This document shows, piece after piece, positions 1 to 8,594 of a stretch of 64,000 nt of DNA. The translations under genes were made by a program, and so were the position numbers. Position 1 is the first letter of the stretch; every line of letters begins with the position of its first letter. Source of the stretch: Natronoglomus mannanivorans (GTDB lineage: Archaea > Halobacteriota > Halobacteria > Halobacteriales > Natrialbaceae); the NCBI GenBank assembly GCA_025517485.1, contig JAOPKB010000004.1, positions 124,001 through 188,000 on the forward strand, written 5' to 3'. The notes beneath the pieces are model-generated. The model was not told where the DNA came from and made no database searches. It was given only the letters and a program-made list of their open reading frames with translations.

Positions 1-62
1 AACTCGCCGAACTGTACCGCGTCGGCCGCCCGGAGGGCGTCGATGAGTTCCTGATTCGTCAT
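1..62 (-). CDS. pyrE: Orotate phosphoribosyltransferase, 5' end only (partial)
   Basis: Only the first 20 codons are in the window; the gene runs off the left edge. The ATG is at 62 on the minus strand and the peptide begins MTNQELIDALRAADAVQFGE, which matches the usual N-terminus of haloarchaeal PyrE. That enzyme makes orotidine 5'-phosphate from orotate and PRPP in pyrimidine synthesis. The call rests on N-terminal similarity alone, since no catalytic residue is visible. It lies downstream of, and in the same direction as, the HalOD1 gene that ends at 234. Confidence 0.7.
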   Translation of the reverse strand, partial: MTNQELIDALRAADAVQFGE

Positions 63-233
63 TGAGGGCTCATCCCACCGAAGCGAGATAAGCGGTGTGG
101 AACTGTGCCGTACTGTGCTGTGCTGTAGCGGGCGCTGGGTCGCCGTCGCTGTCGGACTCTGACGTGGCTCGTTTTTTCTCTCTTTCGAGCGATCTCGATC
201 TCGAACCCGAACCTGAACTCGCACTCCGCTCTG

Positions 234-557
234 CTATCGGAGAGCCTGCGACGAATCCCGATCGATCCCCCGAAGGACGAGCCGTCGATCGTCGATACAG
301 ATTTCGTGGCCTTCGTACACGAACCGCAGTTTCGTCCCAGTGGAGCACTCGCGGCTGGCCGACCGACCGAACAGGCGGTCGACAGCGTCCGGATCCACGA
401 CCTCGTAGAGTGGGCGGAGCTCGAGCGGGTCACGACCTGAAACATCGGCGACGGCGTAGACGATCGACTCGGTCGGCGTCTCCGTGGCGGACAGTTCGTA
501 CGACGACCAAGCACTGGACTCGCCGCTGAAACCGCTATCTGGGGAGTGTTCGATCAT
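234..557 (-). CDS. HalOD1 output-domain protein
   Basis: This 107-residue soluble acidic protein has the layout of the halobacterial output domain 1 family: an S/T-rich N-terminus, then a segment with IVYAVADVSGRDPLELRPL near residues 32-50, a DPDAVDRLF helix near 54-62, and a C-terminal beta hairpin (KLRFVYEGHEICID). In other haloarchaea this domain stands alone or at the end of response-regulator-like proteins and is thought to act in signalling; no biochemical function is established. A TATA-like tataaac at 621-627 lies about 65 bp upstream, so a short 5' leader is likely. Confidence 0.72.
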   Translation of the reverse strand: MIEHSPDSGFSGESSAWSSYELSATETPTESIVYAVADVSGRDPLELRPLYEVVDPDAVDRLFGRSASRECSTGTKLRFVYEGHEICIDDRRLVLRGIDRDSSQALR

Positions 558-878
558 ACATCGACTACGCCTGTGACGGGAATGAGTACACCTCCGATTC
601 CCTGCATGTGGGAATTGCGGTATAAACTATCAACAGACACTTCGTTGTTCTACGGGAACTGAGAGACCTTGAAACTCGTTTTCTGAGACGGTTTTCGTCG
701 ATCGCGTTTGCTCGAGGTGGTTGACGAGGTGGGACGATTCTGCTGGAAGGGAACGCCGAAACGGTCGGTGGTGGTGAGTGTGAACCGCGTTGAGACTGCT
801 CGCTTCGCTGCGCGTCTCGTCTGGTTCGAATCCTCTACAGCGTGCGTTGCTCCTCGAGAATTTCGTCGCAGAAGGGAA
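558..878. other. Intergenic stretch, no gene seen
   Basis: This 320-bp stretch separates the HalOD1 gene from the tRNA gene, both on the minus strand. The only signal I can support is a TATA-like element at 621-627 suited to the HalOD1 gene. Open frames crossing it overlap the tRNA and lack haloarchaeal protein character. A GGTTCGAATCC string near 825 resembles a tRNA T-loop, but no paired stem surrounds it. Confidence 0.5.
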
Positions 879-951
879 GCCGGTGGAGGGATTTGAACCC
901 TCGACCTAATCCTTACGAAAGATTCGCTCTGCCAGTCTGAGCTACACCGGC
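879..951 (-). tRNA. tRNA-Thr (anticodon CGT)
   Basis: The reverse complement folds into a standard 73-nt cloverleaf. The acceptor stem is GCCGGTG/CACCGGC, the D stem GCTC/GAGC, the anticodon stem AATCT/GGATT with loop TTCGTAA, and the T stem GAGGG/CCCTC with loop TTCAAAT. The anticodon in the loop is CGT, which reads ACG threonine codons. There is no intron and no encoded CCA. ACG is expected to be a common threonine codon at this GC content. Confidence 0.95.
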
Positions 952-1107
952 AGACGCCGTTTTACTCGTCTGCCGTGCATCGGCGAACGACGTTCGCCTC
1001 AACACCGGACTGCGTGTCCACTCACACATACGTTCGAAGCCAGGCATAAGGATTGCGAATCGCGTACGGGCGTGTGACCGGACGACGTAGCAGCCACTCG
1101 AGTCTCG

Positions 1108-2139
1108 TCAGAACCGCTCGAGACGGACGTCCAGACAGACGTTCACCTCGTGAGGGGCGTACGAGCGGACCGTCCGTCTGGTTTCGACGGTGACCGTGTA
1201 CTCGGGCTCTGCAGCCTCGCGGATCGCGCGTTCGCCCGGCCCGAACGGATCGTCCTCGTGCTGGATGTCGTAGTAGTGGACGAGGCAGTCCTCGCCCGCG
1301 AGCGCGACCGCAGACTCGAGGAACTCGTCGGCGCTGTGTGGCAGGTTCATCACGAGACGGTCGGCCCAGTTCTCGTACGCCGAGTCGGTCGCGACCTGTC
1401 GGACGTCGTCACAGATCGCCGTCACCCGTTCCTCCACGCCGTTGCGGCGGGCGTTTTCACGAAGGTATTCGATCGCACGCTCGTTGAGGTCACAGCCGAC
1501 ACACTCCGCGCCGCGTTTCGCGAAGGGGATCACGAAGGGGCCGACGCCGGCGAACATGTCGAAGGCGCGTTCGCCGGCTTCGACATGTTCGGCCACACGG
1601 TGGCGTTCGGTCGCCAGTCGCGGCGAGAAGTAGACGTCCGCGAGGTCGAGTGCGAACTCACAGCCGTACTCGCGGTGGACGGTCTCCGTCCCCTTACCGA
1701 CCAGCACGTTCCAGTCGCGGATCCGCGTCTCCCCTTTGATCTTCGAGGCCTTGTCCACGACCGTCTCGAGTGGCAGGTCGGAGTCGACGATCGCGCGGGC
1801 GATCTCCATCGCGCGCTCGGGGTCGTCCTCGTCGAGGACGACGACCTCGCCGATACGTTCGTAGGAGGGTTCGAAGCCCAGGATGTCCGCAGGCGAGGTC
1901 TGCGTGTCGCGGTCGGGGACGTCGTGGTCGACGACGTCGGCGTCGACGTCGGCCTCGATGTCGCTCTCGCCATCTCCATCGAGCAACGCCGACACGGTCG
2001 TGGCGTCCGTAATCGGAATGTAGAGCCATCCCTCTTCGACTGCGATCTCGAACTCCTCGGCGATCAGATCCGCGTCCGCCAGCACCTGACGCGTGGCTTC
2101 TCCTTCCTCGCGGGGCACGCGGACACACGGCACGTCCAT
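1108..2139 (-). CDS. trm5: tRNA (guanine(37)-N1)-methyltransferase Trm5
   Basis: This is a 343-residue class I SAM methyltransferase of the archaeal Trm5 family, which makes m1G37 and starts wyosine synthesis in tRNA-Phe. The N-terminus MDVPCVRVPREEGEATRQ is typical. A long acidic insert spans about residues 52-80. The Rossmann core begins with DMFAGVGPFVIPFAKRG and continues with VGCDLNERAIEYLREN. The Trm5 signature NLPHSADEFLE lies near the C-terminus. The ATG at 2139 was preferred over an upstream start because homologs begin here and the preceding 42 residues look non-coding. The next wyosine enzyme, Taw1, is encoded 46 kb away at 48501. Confidence 0.87.
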   Translation of the reverse strand: MDVPCVRVPREEGEATRQVLADADLIAEEFEIAVEEGWLYIPITDATTVSALLDGDGESDIEADVDADVVDHDVPDRDTQTSPADILGFEPSYERIGEVVVLDEDDPERAMEIARAIVDSDLPLETVVDKASKIKGETRIRDWNVLVGKGTETVHREYGCEFALDLADVYFSPRLATERHRVAEHVEAGERAFDMFAGVGPFVIPFAKRGAECVGCDLNERAIEYLRENARRNGVEERVTAICDDVRQVATDSAYENWADRLVMNLPHSADEFLESAVALAGEDCLVHYYDIQHEDDPFGPGERAIREAAEPEYTVTVETRRTVRSYAPHEVNVCLDVRLERF

Positions 2140-2280
2140 ACCTCGAGTCGCCGCCGGTGGGCCGTAACGCTGACGCTTCCGCGGTCGACTCGAGTCGCCA
2201 GCGTTCGCTACTACGATCCGGTGTCGGAGTGTCTGTCCGTCCCTCACGTCTTCATCCGTGCCCACGCCCGCGTTCGTGTA

Positions 2281-3276
2281 TCAGCGCCCACACTCGTCGA
2301 CCAGCGGAAGCCCGGCGAGTTGCGTCGCGGCCAGCAACACGCGCGAGTGCTCGAGCCCGTGGGTGACCGACTCGAGGCGCTCCTCGCGGTCCGAGACCGA
2401 GTGCATCGTCGCGGTCGTCCCGCCCTCGTCGATCTCGAGGATAGTGTAGGCGTTGGGATACGGGCCCAGCGAGGGGAGCGTGAACTCCCGGATGCCTCGC
2501 GTCGAGGTGACGGCGGGAAAGTGGAGGTGGCCGGTGAGTACGAGCGGGCCGTCAGTCCCACCCGCAGTTCCAGTTCCCCCACATCGGGCCCCGAGAACGT
2601 CAACCAGTTCGTCCGCGGTCTCGAAGTCCGGCGAGCCCCCCGACACCGGAAGTTGCTCGATCGAGTCCCACAGCAGTCGTCTGGTCGCGGGGAGGTTGTG
2701 GTGAACCGCCACGAGCGGATTCGAGACGGTCTCGAGTCGCTCCGCGAGCCACTCGAGTGTCTCGGGCTCGAGCCGACCGGTGTAGGTCTCCGCGAGCGAG
2801 TCCCGCGTGGATCGGTTGCTGTTCAGCGCCAGCAGGTCGACACCGCCGATCCGCTGGTGATACGGCAGCTCGCCGGGCGTGTACCGCCCTTCGAACTCCG
2901 CCAGTGAGAGCGTCTCTCGAGACCCGTCGGCCAGCAAGTCGTGGTTTCCCGGGACCGCGTAGAACGGCACCTCGAGGTCCGCGAGTACCCGATCGAACGC
3001 CTCGTACTCGGCCTGCGTCCCTCGCTGGACGAGGTCGCCGACGAAACAGACGGCGTCGAGGTCAGGTGTGCGATTCACCGACTCGACGGTCGCCTCGAGG
3101 CGTTCCTCAGTACGATGTGAGACTCGCCACGTCCCCGTCTCCTCGACGGAGAGGTGGAGATCGGAGAGGAGTGCGATCCGGGTCGGGCGTTCGGCCGTGG
3201 GCTGGGCGAACCGCGCCAGAACGGGTGCTGCGGAATCTACGGCCGCGACGGCGTCGACTGGGTCTGCATCGACCAT
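2281..3276 (-). CDS. Calcineurin-like metallophosphoesterase
   Basis: The 331-residue protein carries the metallophosphoesterase metal-binding motifs in order: SDLHLS near residue 38, VGDLVQRG near 79, PGNHD near 110, a histidine in VHHNLP near 193, and a late GHLHFP. Family members are two-metal phosphodiesterases or phosphatases with varied substrates, and nothing here identifies this one's target. No signal peptide is visible. It lies upstream of trm5 on the same strand with a 141-bp gap, and is divergent from dph5. The ATG at 3276 fits family length. Confidence 0.82.
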   Translation of the reverse strand: MVDADPVDAVAAVDSAAPVLARFAQPTAERPTRIALLSDLHLSVEETGTWRVSHRTEERLEATVESVNRTPDLDAVCFVGDLVQRGTQAEYEAFDRVLADLEVPFYAVPGNHDLLADGSRETLSLAEFEGRYTPGELPYHQRIGGVDLLALNSNRSTRDSLAETYTGRLEPETLEWLAERLETVSNPLVAVHHNLPATRRLLWDSIEQLPVSGGSPDFETADELVDVLGARCGGTGTAGGTDGPLVLTGHLHFPAVTSTRGIREFTLPSLGPYPNAYTILEIDEGGTTATMHSVSDREERLESVTHGLEHSRVLLAATQLAGLPLVDECGR

Positions 3277-3406
3277 CTATCTGTGTCTCGGCGAAGGGGC
3301 GCATAACTGTTCGGCCGGATATTTCGATCCGACGGGGCAGCGACCGAAGAGACGAGCGGAGAGACCGCATCGAAAGCGTATAGCGGCCAGTGGGCCAACG
3401 AGACGT

Positions 3407-4216
3407 ATGCTCACCTTCATCGGCCTCGGACTCTACGACGAGCGCTCGATCACCGTCGAGGGCCAGGAGGCCCTCCGCGCTGCTGACCGCGCCTACGCCG
3501 AGTTCTACACGAGCCGGCTCATCGGGACCGACGTCGAGTCGCTGGAATCCCACCACGACACGCCCATCGAGGTCCGCGACCGCGAGGGCGTCGAACAACA
3601 CCCCGAAGACGTACTCGAAGCGGCCGAGACCGAGGACGTCGCCTTCCTCACCGCCGGGGACACCATGATCTCGACGACTCACGTCGACCTCCGCCTGCGT
3701 GCCCACGAGCGCGGGATCGAGACGCGGGTGCTCCACGGCGTGACCGCCCAGACGGCAACCAGTTCGCTCACCGGCCTCCAGAACTATCGCTTCGGGAAGG
3801 CGACCACGCTTCCGTTTCCCTACGCCCACGGCGCCGACGGCCTCCCCGAAAGCGTCACTGAGACCCTCGAGGACAACCGCGAGCGCGGCCTCCACACCGT
3901 CGTTTACCTCGACATCAAGATCGGCGCGGAAGCTCGCCGCTCACCCCGTGAGGACGTCGAGGACGAGGAGTACATGACCGCCGACGTCGGCGCCGAACTC
4001 CTCGCCGACGAGTATCCCGATCTCACGGGCGTCGTCGTCGCCCGCGCGGGCAGTCCCGACCCGCAGGTCGCCGCCGGGCGACTCGAGGAACTGGCGACCC
4101 GCGACTTCGGTGATCCGCTGCATCTGCTGGTCGTACCGGGAGAACTCCACTTGCTCGAGGCCGACGCGTTAGTCGAGCTGGCGGGAGCGGATCGGGAGGC
4201 GCTCGAGGTCGTCTAA
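3407..4216 (+). CDS. dph5: Diphthine synthase (diphthamide biosynthesis methyltransferase)
   Basis: The 269-residue protein begins MLTFIGLGLYDERSITVEG, the hallmark N-terminus of archaeal DphB/Dph5. This SAM-dependent enzyme trimethylates the modified histidine of elongation factor 2 during diphthamide synthesis. Other family signatures include a TAGDTMISTTHVDLRL block near residues 83-98 and ENRE/YLDIK segments in the second domain. Length matches the usual 255-270 residues. The start is the ATG at 3407; the longer upstream frame overlaps the divergent phosphoesterase gene and is not typical coding sequence. Confidence 0.94.
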   Translation: MLTFIGLGLYDERSITVEGQEALRAADRAYAEFYTSRLIGTDVESLESHHDTPIEVRDREGVEQHPEDVLEAAETEDVAFLTAGDTMISTTHVDLRLRAHERGIETRVLHGVTAQTATSSLTGLQNYRFGKATTLPFPYAHGADGLPESVTETLEDNRERGLHTVVYLDIKIGAEARRSPREDVEDEEYMTADVGAELLADEYPDLTGVVVARAGSPDPQVAAGRLEELATRDFGDPLHLLVVPGELHLLEADALVELAGADREALEVV

Positions 4217-4272
4217 CACGGAGAACTCGAGTTCGAGCAGGGAGGCTGAAAACGGACCCTGAAACCCGCCGA

Positions 4273-5529
4273 TCAGAGACCGATCGCCGTCGTGAGCGGG
4301 ACGCCGGCCACGACCGCACCGAGCAAGTAGCCGCCGAGAACGCCAGCGTTCAGCGGCGGTAATCCGGCGTGTGCCCCCTCGAACCGGTGGAGGACGACGA
4401 CGAGCGCGCCCAGCCCGACGACGCCGCCGGCGAGTGCTCCGAGTGCTGGCGCGTTGGCGTTCAGCGTCGGAACGATCGTGGGCGCTCCCTCGAGGAAGTG
4501 GCCCGCGCTGACGGCGAGCATTCCCGGGATGAGGGCGTCGCCGAGTCCGAGGATCATCGCGGGTTGCTCGCTGCGAGCGGGGGTCGTCTCGTCGCTCGCC
4601 TCCGGAGTGTCCGTTTCCGATGTGACGTCTGCCTCCGGAGCGTTCGCGTCGGCCGAGTCGGAATCGGAGACACCGCTCGAGTCCTCGGCCTCTGTCTCGA
4701 GCGCGCCTTCGTCGGTTCCGTTCTCACTCTCGTTCCCACCGTCGTCCTCGAGCCCCAGATCCAGCCCCGACTCGCGAAGCGAGTAGCCGCGGGCGGTCGG
4801 GACGACGAAGACCATCGGGACCTTCATCGAGCCGGCGCCGGCGGCGACGTCTTTCATGTGTCCGGTGACGTAGACCGAGTACGCGTCGTAGGCCGCCCAG
4901 ACCACGAGCAAAACGACGATCGGTAGCGGGCCGAAGCTGATCCCGAGCATCGCGATCGCGGCGGCCCCGGCGACGACCGCGACGATATCGAGGACGTACC
5001 ACTCCGGATAGACCCACAGGATCAGGGCGACACCGAGGGTGATCCCCACCGAGAGCGGACTCGAGGGGAGCCCTGCGAGCATCGGGTTCTCGACGAACAC
5101 GCTCCCGAAACCGGTCGCGAGGACGACCGCGGCCGCGACGAGTCCGCCGAAGGCGATCACGAGGAAGAGTCTGATGAGGTCCATCCCCCTGTCGTATCTG
5201 ACCGCGGCGACGAAGACGATCGTGAAGCCGACGACCAGCGCGGCGAAGACGCCGACGTTGCCGACGCTGTCGGGGTTCTCGAACAGCAACAGCCCCATCG
5301 AGGCGGCCTCGTCGGCGAGTGCTAGCCCGCCGAGGATCGTGAGCAGGTAGCAGACGGCGATTCCGAGATAGGGAAGGACGGACTCGAGATCGAGGGCCGT
5401 TCCGGTGGAATCGACGTCGCTGTCCCGTTCGTTCGCTCCGTCGACGGTGGGAGAACCCGGGTTCTCACTCACGCTGTCCTCCGTCCAGATCGTGTCCGTT
5501 CGTCCGTCATTACTGGACGTGGCGAACAA
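4273..5529 (-). CDS. Presenilin-like intramembrane aspartyl protease (A22 family, PSH-type)
   Basis: This is a 418-residue polytopic membrane protein with about nine hydrophobic segments. The two catalytic aspartates of the presenilin/SPP family are visible: YD at 214-215 in transmembrane segment 6 and GLGD at 328-331 in segment 7. The C-terminal PALP motif is replaced by PPLN at 391-394. A strongly acidic, low-complexity loop of about 70 residues (259-322) lies between the two catalytic helices, where presenilins carry their auto-cleavage loop. The family cleaves single-span proteins within the membrane; the substrate here is unknown. It is convergent with dph5, so co-transcription is unlikely. 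Confidence 0.85.
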   Translation of the reverse strand: MFATSSNDGRTDTIWTEDSVSENPGSPTVDGANERDSDVDSTGTALDLESVLPYLGIAVCYLLTILGGLALADEAASMGLLLFENPDSVGNVGVFAALVVGFTIVFVAAVRYDRGMDLIRLFLVIAFGGLVAAAVVLATGFGSVFVENPMLAGLPSSPLSVGITLGVALILWVYPEWYVLDIVAVVAGAAAIAMLGISFGPLPIVVLLVVWAAYDAYSVYVTGHMKDVAAGAGSMKVPMVFVVPTARGYSLRESGLDLGLEDDGGNESENGTDEGALETEAEDSSGVSDSDSADANAPEADVTSETDTPEASDETTPARSEQPAMILGLGDALIPGMLAVSAGHFLEGAPTIVPTLNANAPALGALAGGVVGLGALVVVLHRFEGAHAGLPPLNAGVLGGYLLGAVVAGVPLTTAIGL

Positions 5530-5602
5530 ACGCGTGTAAGTCTTTAGTTCTCGTCCGGTGTGACGATCGATTGCGAGTAGCGAACCCGCGCCTAAAAGCC
5601 GC

Positions 5603-6586
5603 TCAGTTCAGTCGCTCGAGAATCGCCGCCGTCACGTCCTCGGTCGACGCGTCGCCGCCCAGATCGGGCGTCCGCGGACCGTCCTCGAGGACGCCTTCGA
5701 CGGCGTCACGAACTGCCTGCCCCTCCTCGTCGTGACCGAGGTACTCGAGCAACATCGCGGCAGAGATGATCGTCGCGGCGGGGTTGGCAACGCCCTCGCC
5801 CGCGATGTCGGGTGCGGAGCCGTGGACCGGCTCGAACAGCCCGCGGTCGGGGCCGACGTTGGCGCTGGGGAGCATGCCGAGGCCGCCGACCAGACCCGCC
5901 GCCAGATCCGAGAGCACGTCGCCCGCGAGGTTCGGACAGGCGACGACGTCGAACTGCGTCGGGTCGAGACAGACGTGGGTCGCGAAGGCGTCCATCAGCA
6001 CTTCTTCCGTCTGGACGCCGCGGTCGTCGGCGACCTCGAGTACGGCGTCGCGAAACCGGCCGTCGGTCTCGCGCATCACGTTCGCCTTGTGGGCGATGTG
6101 GAAGCCGTCGTACTCGCCGTCTTCGACGAAGTCACAGGCGAACTCCGCGAGCCGTTCGGAGGCGGAGGTGGTGACCACGCGCGTCAGCGTCGAGAGGTCG
6201 TCGCTCAGGCGGTCCTCGTGGCCCGAGTAGACGCCTTCGGTGTTCTCACGCAGGAAGACGAGGTCGGTCTCCGGTCGGAGTGCGTCGACACCTGGGTACG
6301 CCTTCGCCGGGCGGACGTTGACGAACGAGTCTACTGCTTCGCGCAGGGGGAGGATGACGTCCGCCGCCGTCTCGCCGGCCGCGCCGAACAGCGTCGCGTC
6401 CGTCGACGCCGCGAGGTCGTAGGTCTCCTCGGGCAGCGCCTCGCCGGTCTCCTCGGCGACGTGGTCGCCCGCCTCGGCCTCGTGAAACTCGAAGTCGATC
6501 TCGAGGGCCTCTAAGACCTCCACTGCGGCTGGTGTCACTTCCTGACCGATCCCGTCGCCGGGGATAACGGTGATTTCGTGAGTCAT
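5603..6586 (-). CDS. leuB: 3-isopropylmalate dehydrogenase
   Basis: The 327-residue enzyme begins [19 protein letters not shown], the nucleotide-binding N-terminus of the isocitrate/isopropylmalate dehydrogenase family. It shows the substrate and metal motif [10 protein letters not shown] near 133, [10 protein letters not shown] near 184 and the [15 protein letters not shown] block near 269. It oxidatively decarboxylates 3-isopropylmalate in leucine synthesis. The start is the ATG at 6586, since the upstream extension does not resemble the family. It is separated from leuCD by one gene on the opposite strand, so it probably has its own promoter. The leucine rather than homocitrate-type role is supported by leuA, leuC and leuD nearby. 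Confidence 0.92.
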   Translation of the reverse strand: MTHEITVIPGDGIGQEVTPAAVEVLEALEIDFEFHEAEAGDHVAEETGEALPEETYDLAASTDATLFGAAGETAADVILPLREAVDSFVNVRPAKAYPGVDALRPETDLVFLRENTEGVYSGHEDRLSDDLSTLTRVVTTSASERLAEFACDFVEDGEYDGFHIAHKANVMRETDGRFRDAVLEVADDRGVQTEEVLMDAFATHVCLDPTQFDVVACPNLAGDVLSDLAAGLVGGLGMLPSANVGPDRGLFEPVHGSAPDIAGEGVANPAATIISAAMLLEYLGHDEEGQAVRDAVEGVLEDGPRTPDLGGDASTEDVTAAILERLN

Positions 6587-6741
6587 GCCCAAACCTCTCG
6601 GAGCGGACGAAAAGAGGGTATCGATACCGTCCGAATCGAGGCCGAACCCTCGGCCGGCGAGTGTTCGAGGAGCGTCGGCCGACAGTCCGGGGTTGCCAGT
6701 GCCGCCCACACGAATTTGAGCGCCACGGTCGAACAGGCCCT

Positions 6742-7773
6742 ATGAGCAACGATCCACGCTCGATAATCGACGACGCGACCGACGATGTGGGACCGTTCGA
6801 ATCGGATACCGATCGATCCACCGTCTCGAGAGCGCGGGCCGTCCTACAGCGAGCCGTCGAATCAGGTGCCCTCGCGGGCGTGAGTGGTATCCTGTGCGTA
6901 CTCGACGGACGACGGGCGTTCCGACGCGGTGAGGAAGAGCGCGGCCTCGTCTCACTGCTTCTGGGTGGGCTGTTCGTCGCGGTCGCGGTCACTCAGCGAC
7001 GGTCGGCCGACGAGGAGTCGAACCGGATCGGTCTCGAGCAGGTGCCCGTCGTCGGCAGTTCGTCCGACACCGACGACGCGACCGCCGATTCGGCTATCAC
7101 CCCCGAACCGGAAGGAGACGTTGGTGAAACTGACGACGGTGAAACCGACGACGATGAAACCGAGACTGACGACGGCGAGACAGAGGCCGACTCCATTGGC
7201 GATCCTGAGACAGCAGACGACGCACTCGAGGACGCCGAATCGACCTCGGAGTCGTCCGTCGAAGAGACCAGATCGGGAGCGGGTCCCGTCGTCGAGAGTG
7301 AGGCTGATGATCTGGAATCCGCCGACGCTGAAGACGAAGACGAGACCGAGACCGAAAGCGCCGATCTCGAGGAACCCACTCTCGAGCGAATCGGAGAAGC
7401 GGCGTTCGACCGGAAAAGCGGGGAGATTCCGGTCCCCCAGCGGGTGTTCAACAACAACGTCCTCTCGCTCAACGCGGAGGCGTATTGGGGGATCCGAGAG
7501 GCCGACGACGCCGTCGTCGTGTCGGAACTCTTCGACCCGATTCAGGATGGAGACGGGATCAGGTACGTCGCGAGCACCCAGATCGACGGCGATCGAATGC
7601 TGACGGTCCCCGACACCGTGTTGAACCACTGGGACGGGGTCGCAGGTGGCGGCACCGCCGTCGCCTCCGGCGACGGACTCGTGTTCGGAATCGACGATTC
7701 ACTTCGGTCGGACGGACGACTTCTGGTCGTTCCCGCCGTGTGGGCCGACGACCTGCTGAGTGAGGGCGAGTAG
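6742..7773 (+). CDS. Uncharacterised haloarchaeal protein with membrane hairpin and acidic linker
   Basis: I do not recognise this 343-residue protein by name. The N-terminal 95 residues contain two short hydrophobic stretches (about 37-50 and 65-78) that could be a membrane hairpin. A very acidic, D/E/T-rich low-complexity linker of about 130 residues follows. The C-terminal domain of about 110 residues (from LERIGEAAFDRK) looks folded, with a conserved-looking LNAEAYWGIREADD segment and IDGDRMLTVPDTVLNHWDG. It sits between leuB and leuCD but on the opposite strand, so it is not part of that operon. The start is the ATG at 6742. Confidence 0.6.
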   Translation: MSNDPRSIIDDATDDVGPFESDTDRSTVSRARAVLQRAVESGALAGVSGILCVLDGRRAFRRGEEERGLVSLLLGGLFVAVAVTQRRSADEESNRIGLEQVPVVGSSSDTDDATADSAITPEPEGDVGETDDGETDDDETETDDGETEADSIGDPETADDALEDAESTSESSVEETRSGAGPVVESEADDLESADAEDEDETETESADLEEPTLERIGEAAFDRKSGEIPVPQRVFNNNVLSLNAEAYWGIREADDAVVVSELFDPIQDGDGIRYVASTQIDGDRMLTVPDTVLNHWDGVAGGGTAVASGDGLVFGIDDSLRSDGRLLVVPAVWADDLLSEGE

Positions 7774-7861
7774 TCTCTCGGTCGATATCGACGCCAAACT
7801 CTCGAGTCCGACTCGAGTCCGCGTTCGAGTTCGAGTTCGAACTCGATGGGGTCGGTCCGTA

Positions 7862-7908
7862 AGTCCGAAACTGAAACTGAAACCGAAACCAAAATCGAAA
7901 CCAGAAAA
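7862..7908. repeat. Degenerate hexanucleotide tract (GAAACT/GAAACC)
   Basis: A run of near-identical six-base units of the type GAAACT, GAAACC and AAAATC lies between the convergent ends of the 6742 gene and leuD. An adjacent GTTCGA/ACTCGA six-base run precedes it at about 7822-7845. The tract is purine-biased on the plus strand and does not code for a recognisable protein. Similar tracts recur elsewhere in the window, at 10361-10404, 14016-14046 and 19277-19304. Confidence 0.6.
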
Positions 7909-7949
7909 CAGTCACGTTACCGAGACGTCGAGAGCCAGTCTCGAGAGAC

Positions 7950-8594
7950 TCAGTCCGCGGCGTCGGGAATCTGGTCGTCTCGGACGTACGGCAAGTCCTG
8001 GGCCGTCTTTCGCACTTCGCTGGCGTTGGACTTCATCAACGCTGTGGTATCCCAGACGCCGTCGACGAGCGCCTTGCGCTGGGCGTCGTCGACGGTGACG
8101 TCGATCGTCTCGCCGCCGTAGGTGACGGTCTCGGCTTCGACGTCGACGTCGATCTCGCCGTCGGGATTCTCGTCGACCCAGTCCTGCAGTTCCTGGATCG
8201 TCTCGGTGTCGGCCGTGACGGTCGGGATTCCGAGCGCCAGACAGTTGCCCGCGAAGATTGCCGCGAAGCTCTCGCCGATGATCGCGTCGATGCCCCAGCG
8301 CATCAGCGCCTGCGGGGCGTGCTCTCGAGAGGAGCCACAGCCGAAGTTCGAGTTGACGACCATGACCGAGGAGTCCTGAAACCGCTGTTCGTTGAACGGG
8401 TGCTCCTTGGGCTCGTCGTTCTCGTCGAATCGCAGGTCGAAGAACGCGAACTCGCCCAGTCCGTCGAAGGTGACGACCTTCATGAAGCGGGCGGGAATGA
8501 TCTGGTCGGTGTCGATGTCGTTCCCTCGGATCGGGATGCCAGACCCGGAGACGTAGTCGACTTCCGGAATCTCGACGTCTGCGGCGTCGGTCAT
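7950..8594 (-). CDS. leuD: 3-isopropylmalate dehydratase, small subunit
   Basis: The 214-residue protein is the small, swivelling subunit of isopropylmalate isomerase, which pairs with LeuC. It begins with the family pattern [23 protein letters not shown] and carries the diagnostic [15 protein letters not shown] block near residues 82-97. The start ATG overlaps the leuC stop by 4 bases (ATGA), so translational coupling is likely. It is the last gene of the minus-strand branched-chain operon before the opposing gene at 6742-7773. Confidence 0.94.
   Translation of the reverse strand: MTDAADVEIPEVDYVSGSGIPIRGNDIDTDQIIPARFMKVVTFDGLGEFAFFDLRFDENDEPKEHPFNEQRFQDSSVMVVNSNFGCGSSREHAPQALMRWGIDAIIGESFAAIFAGNCLALGIPTVTADTETIQELQDWVDENPDGEIDVDVEAETVTYGGETIDVTVDDAQRKALVDGVWDTTALMKSNASEVRKTAQDLPYVRDDQIPDAAD

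Noticed and set aside
820..840. tRNA T-loop-like GGTTCGAATCC near the tRNA-Thr gene
   Set aside because: The flanking bases do not pair as a T stem, and no acceptor or anticodon arm surrounds it.
1150..2907. 585-codon plus-strand frame across trm5 and the phosphoesterase gene
   Set aside because: It is antisense to two well-supported genes, has shadow-type Val/Asp/Arg composition and spans their intergenic gap.
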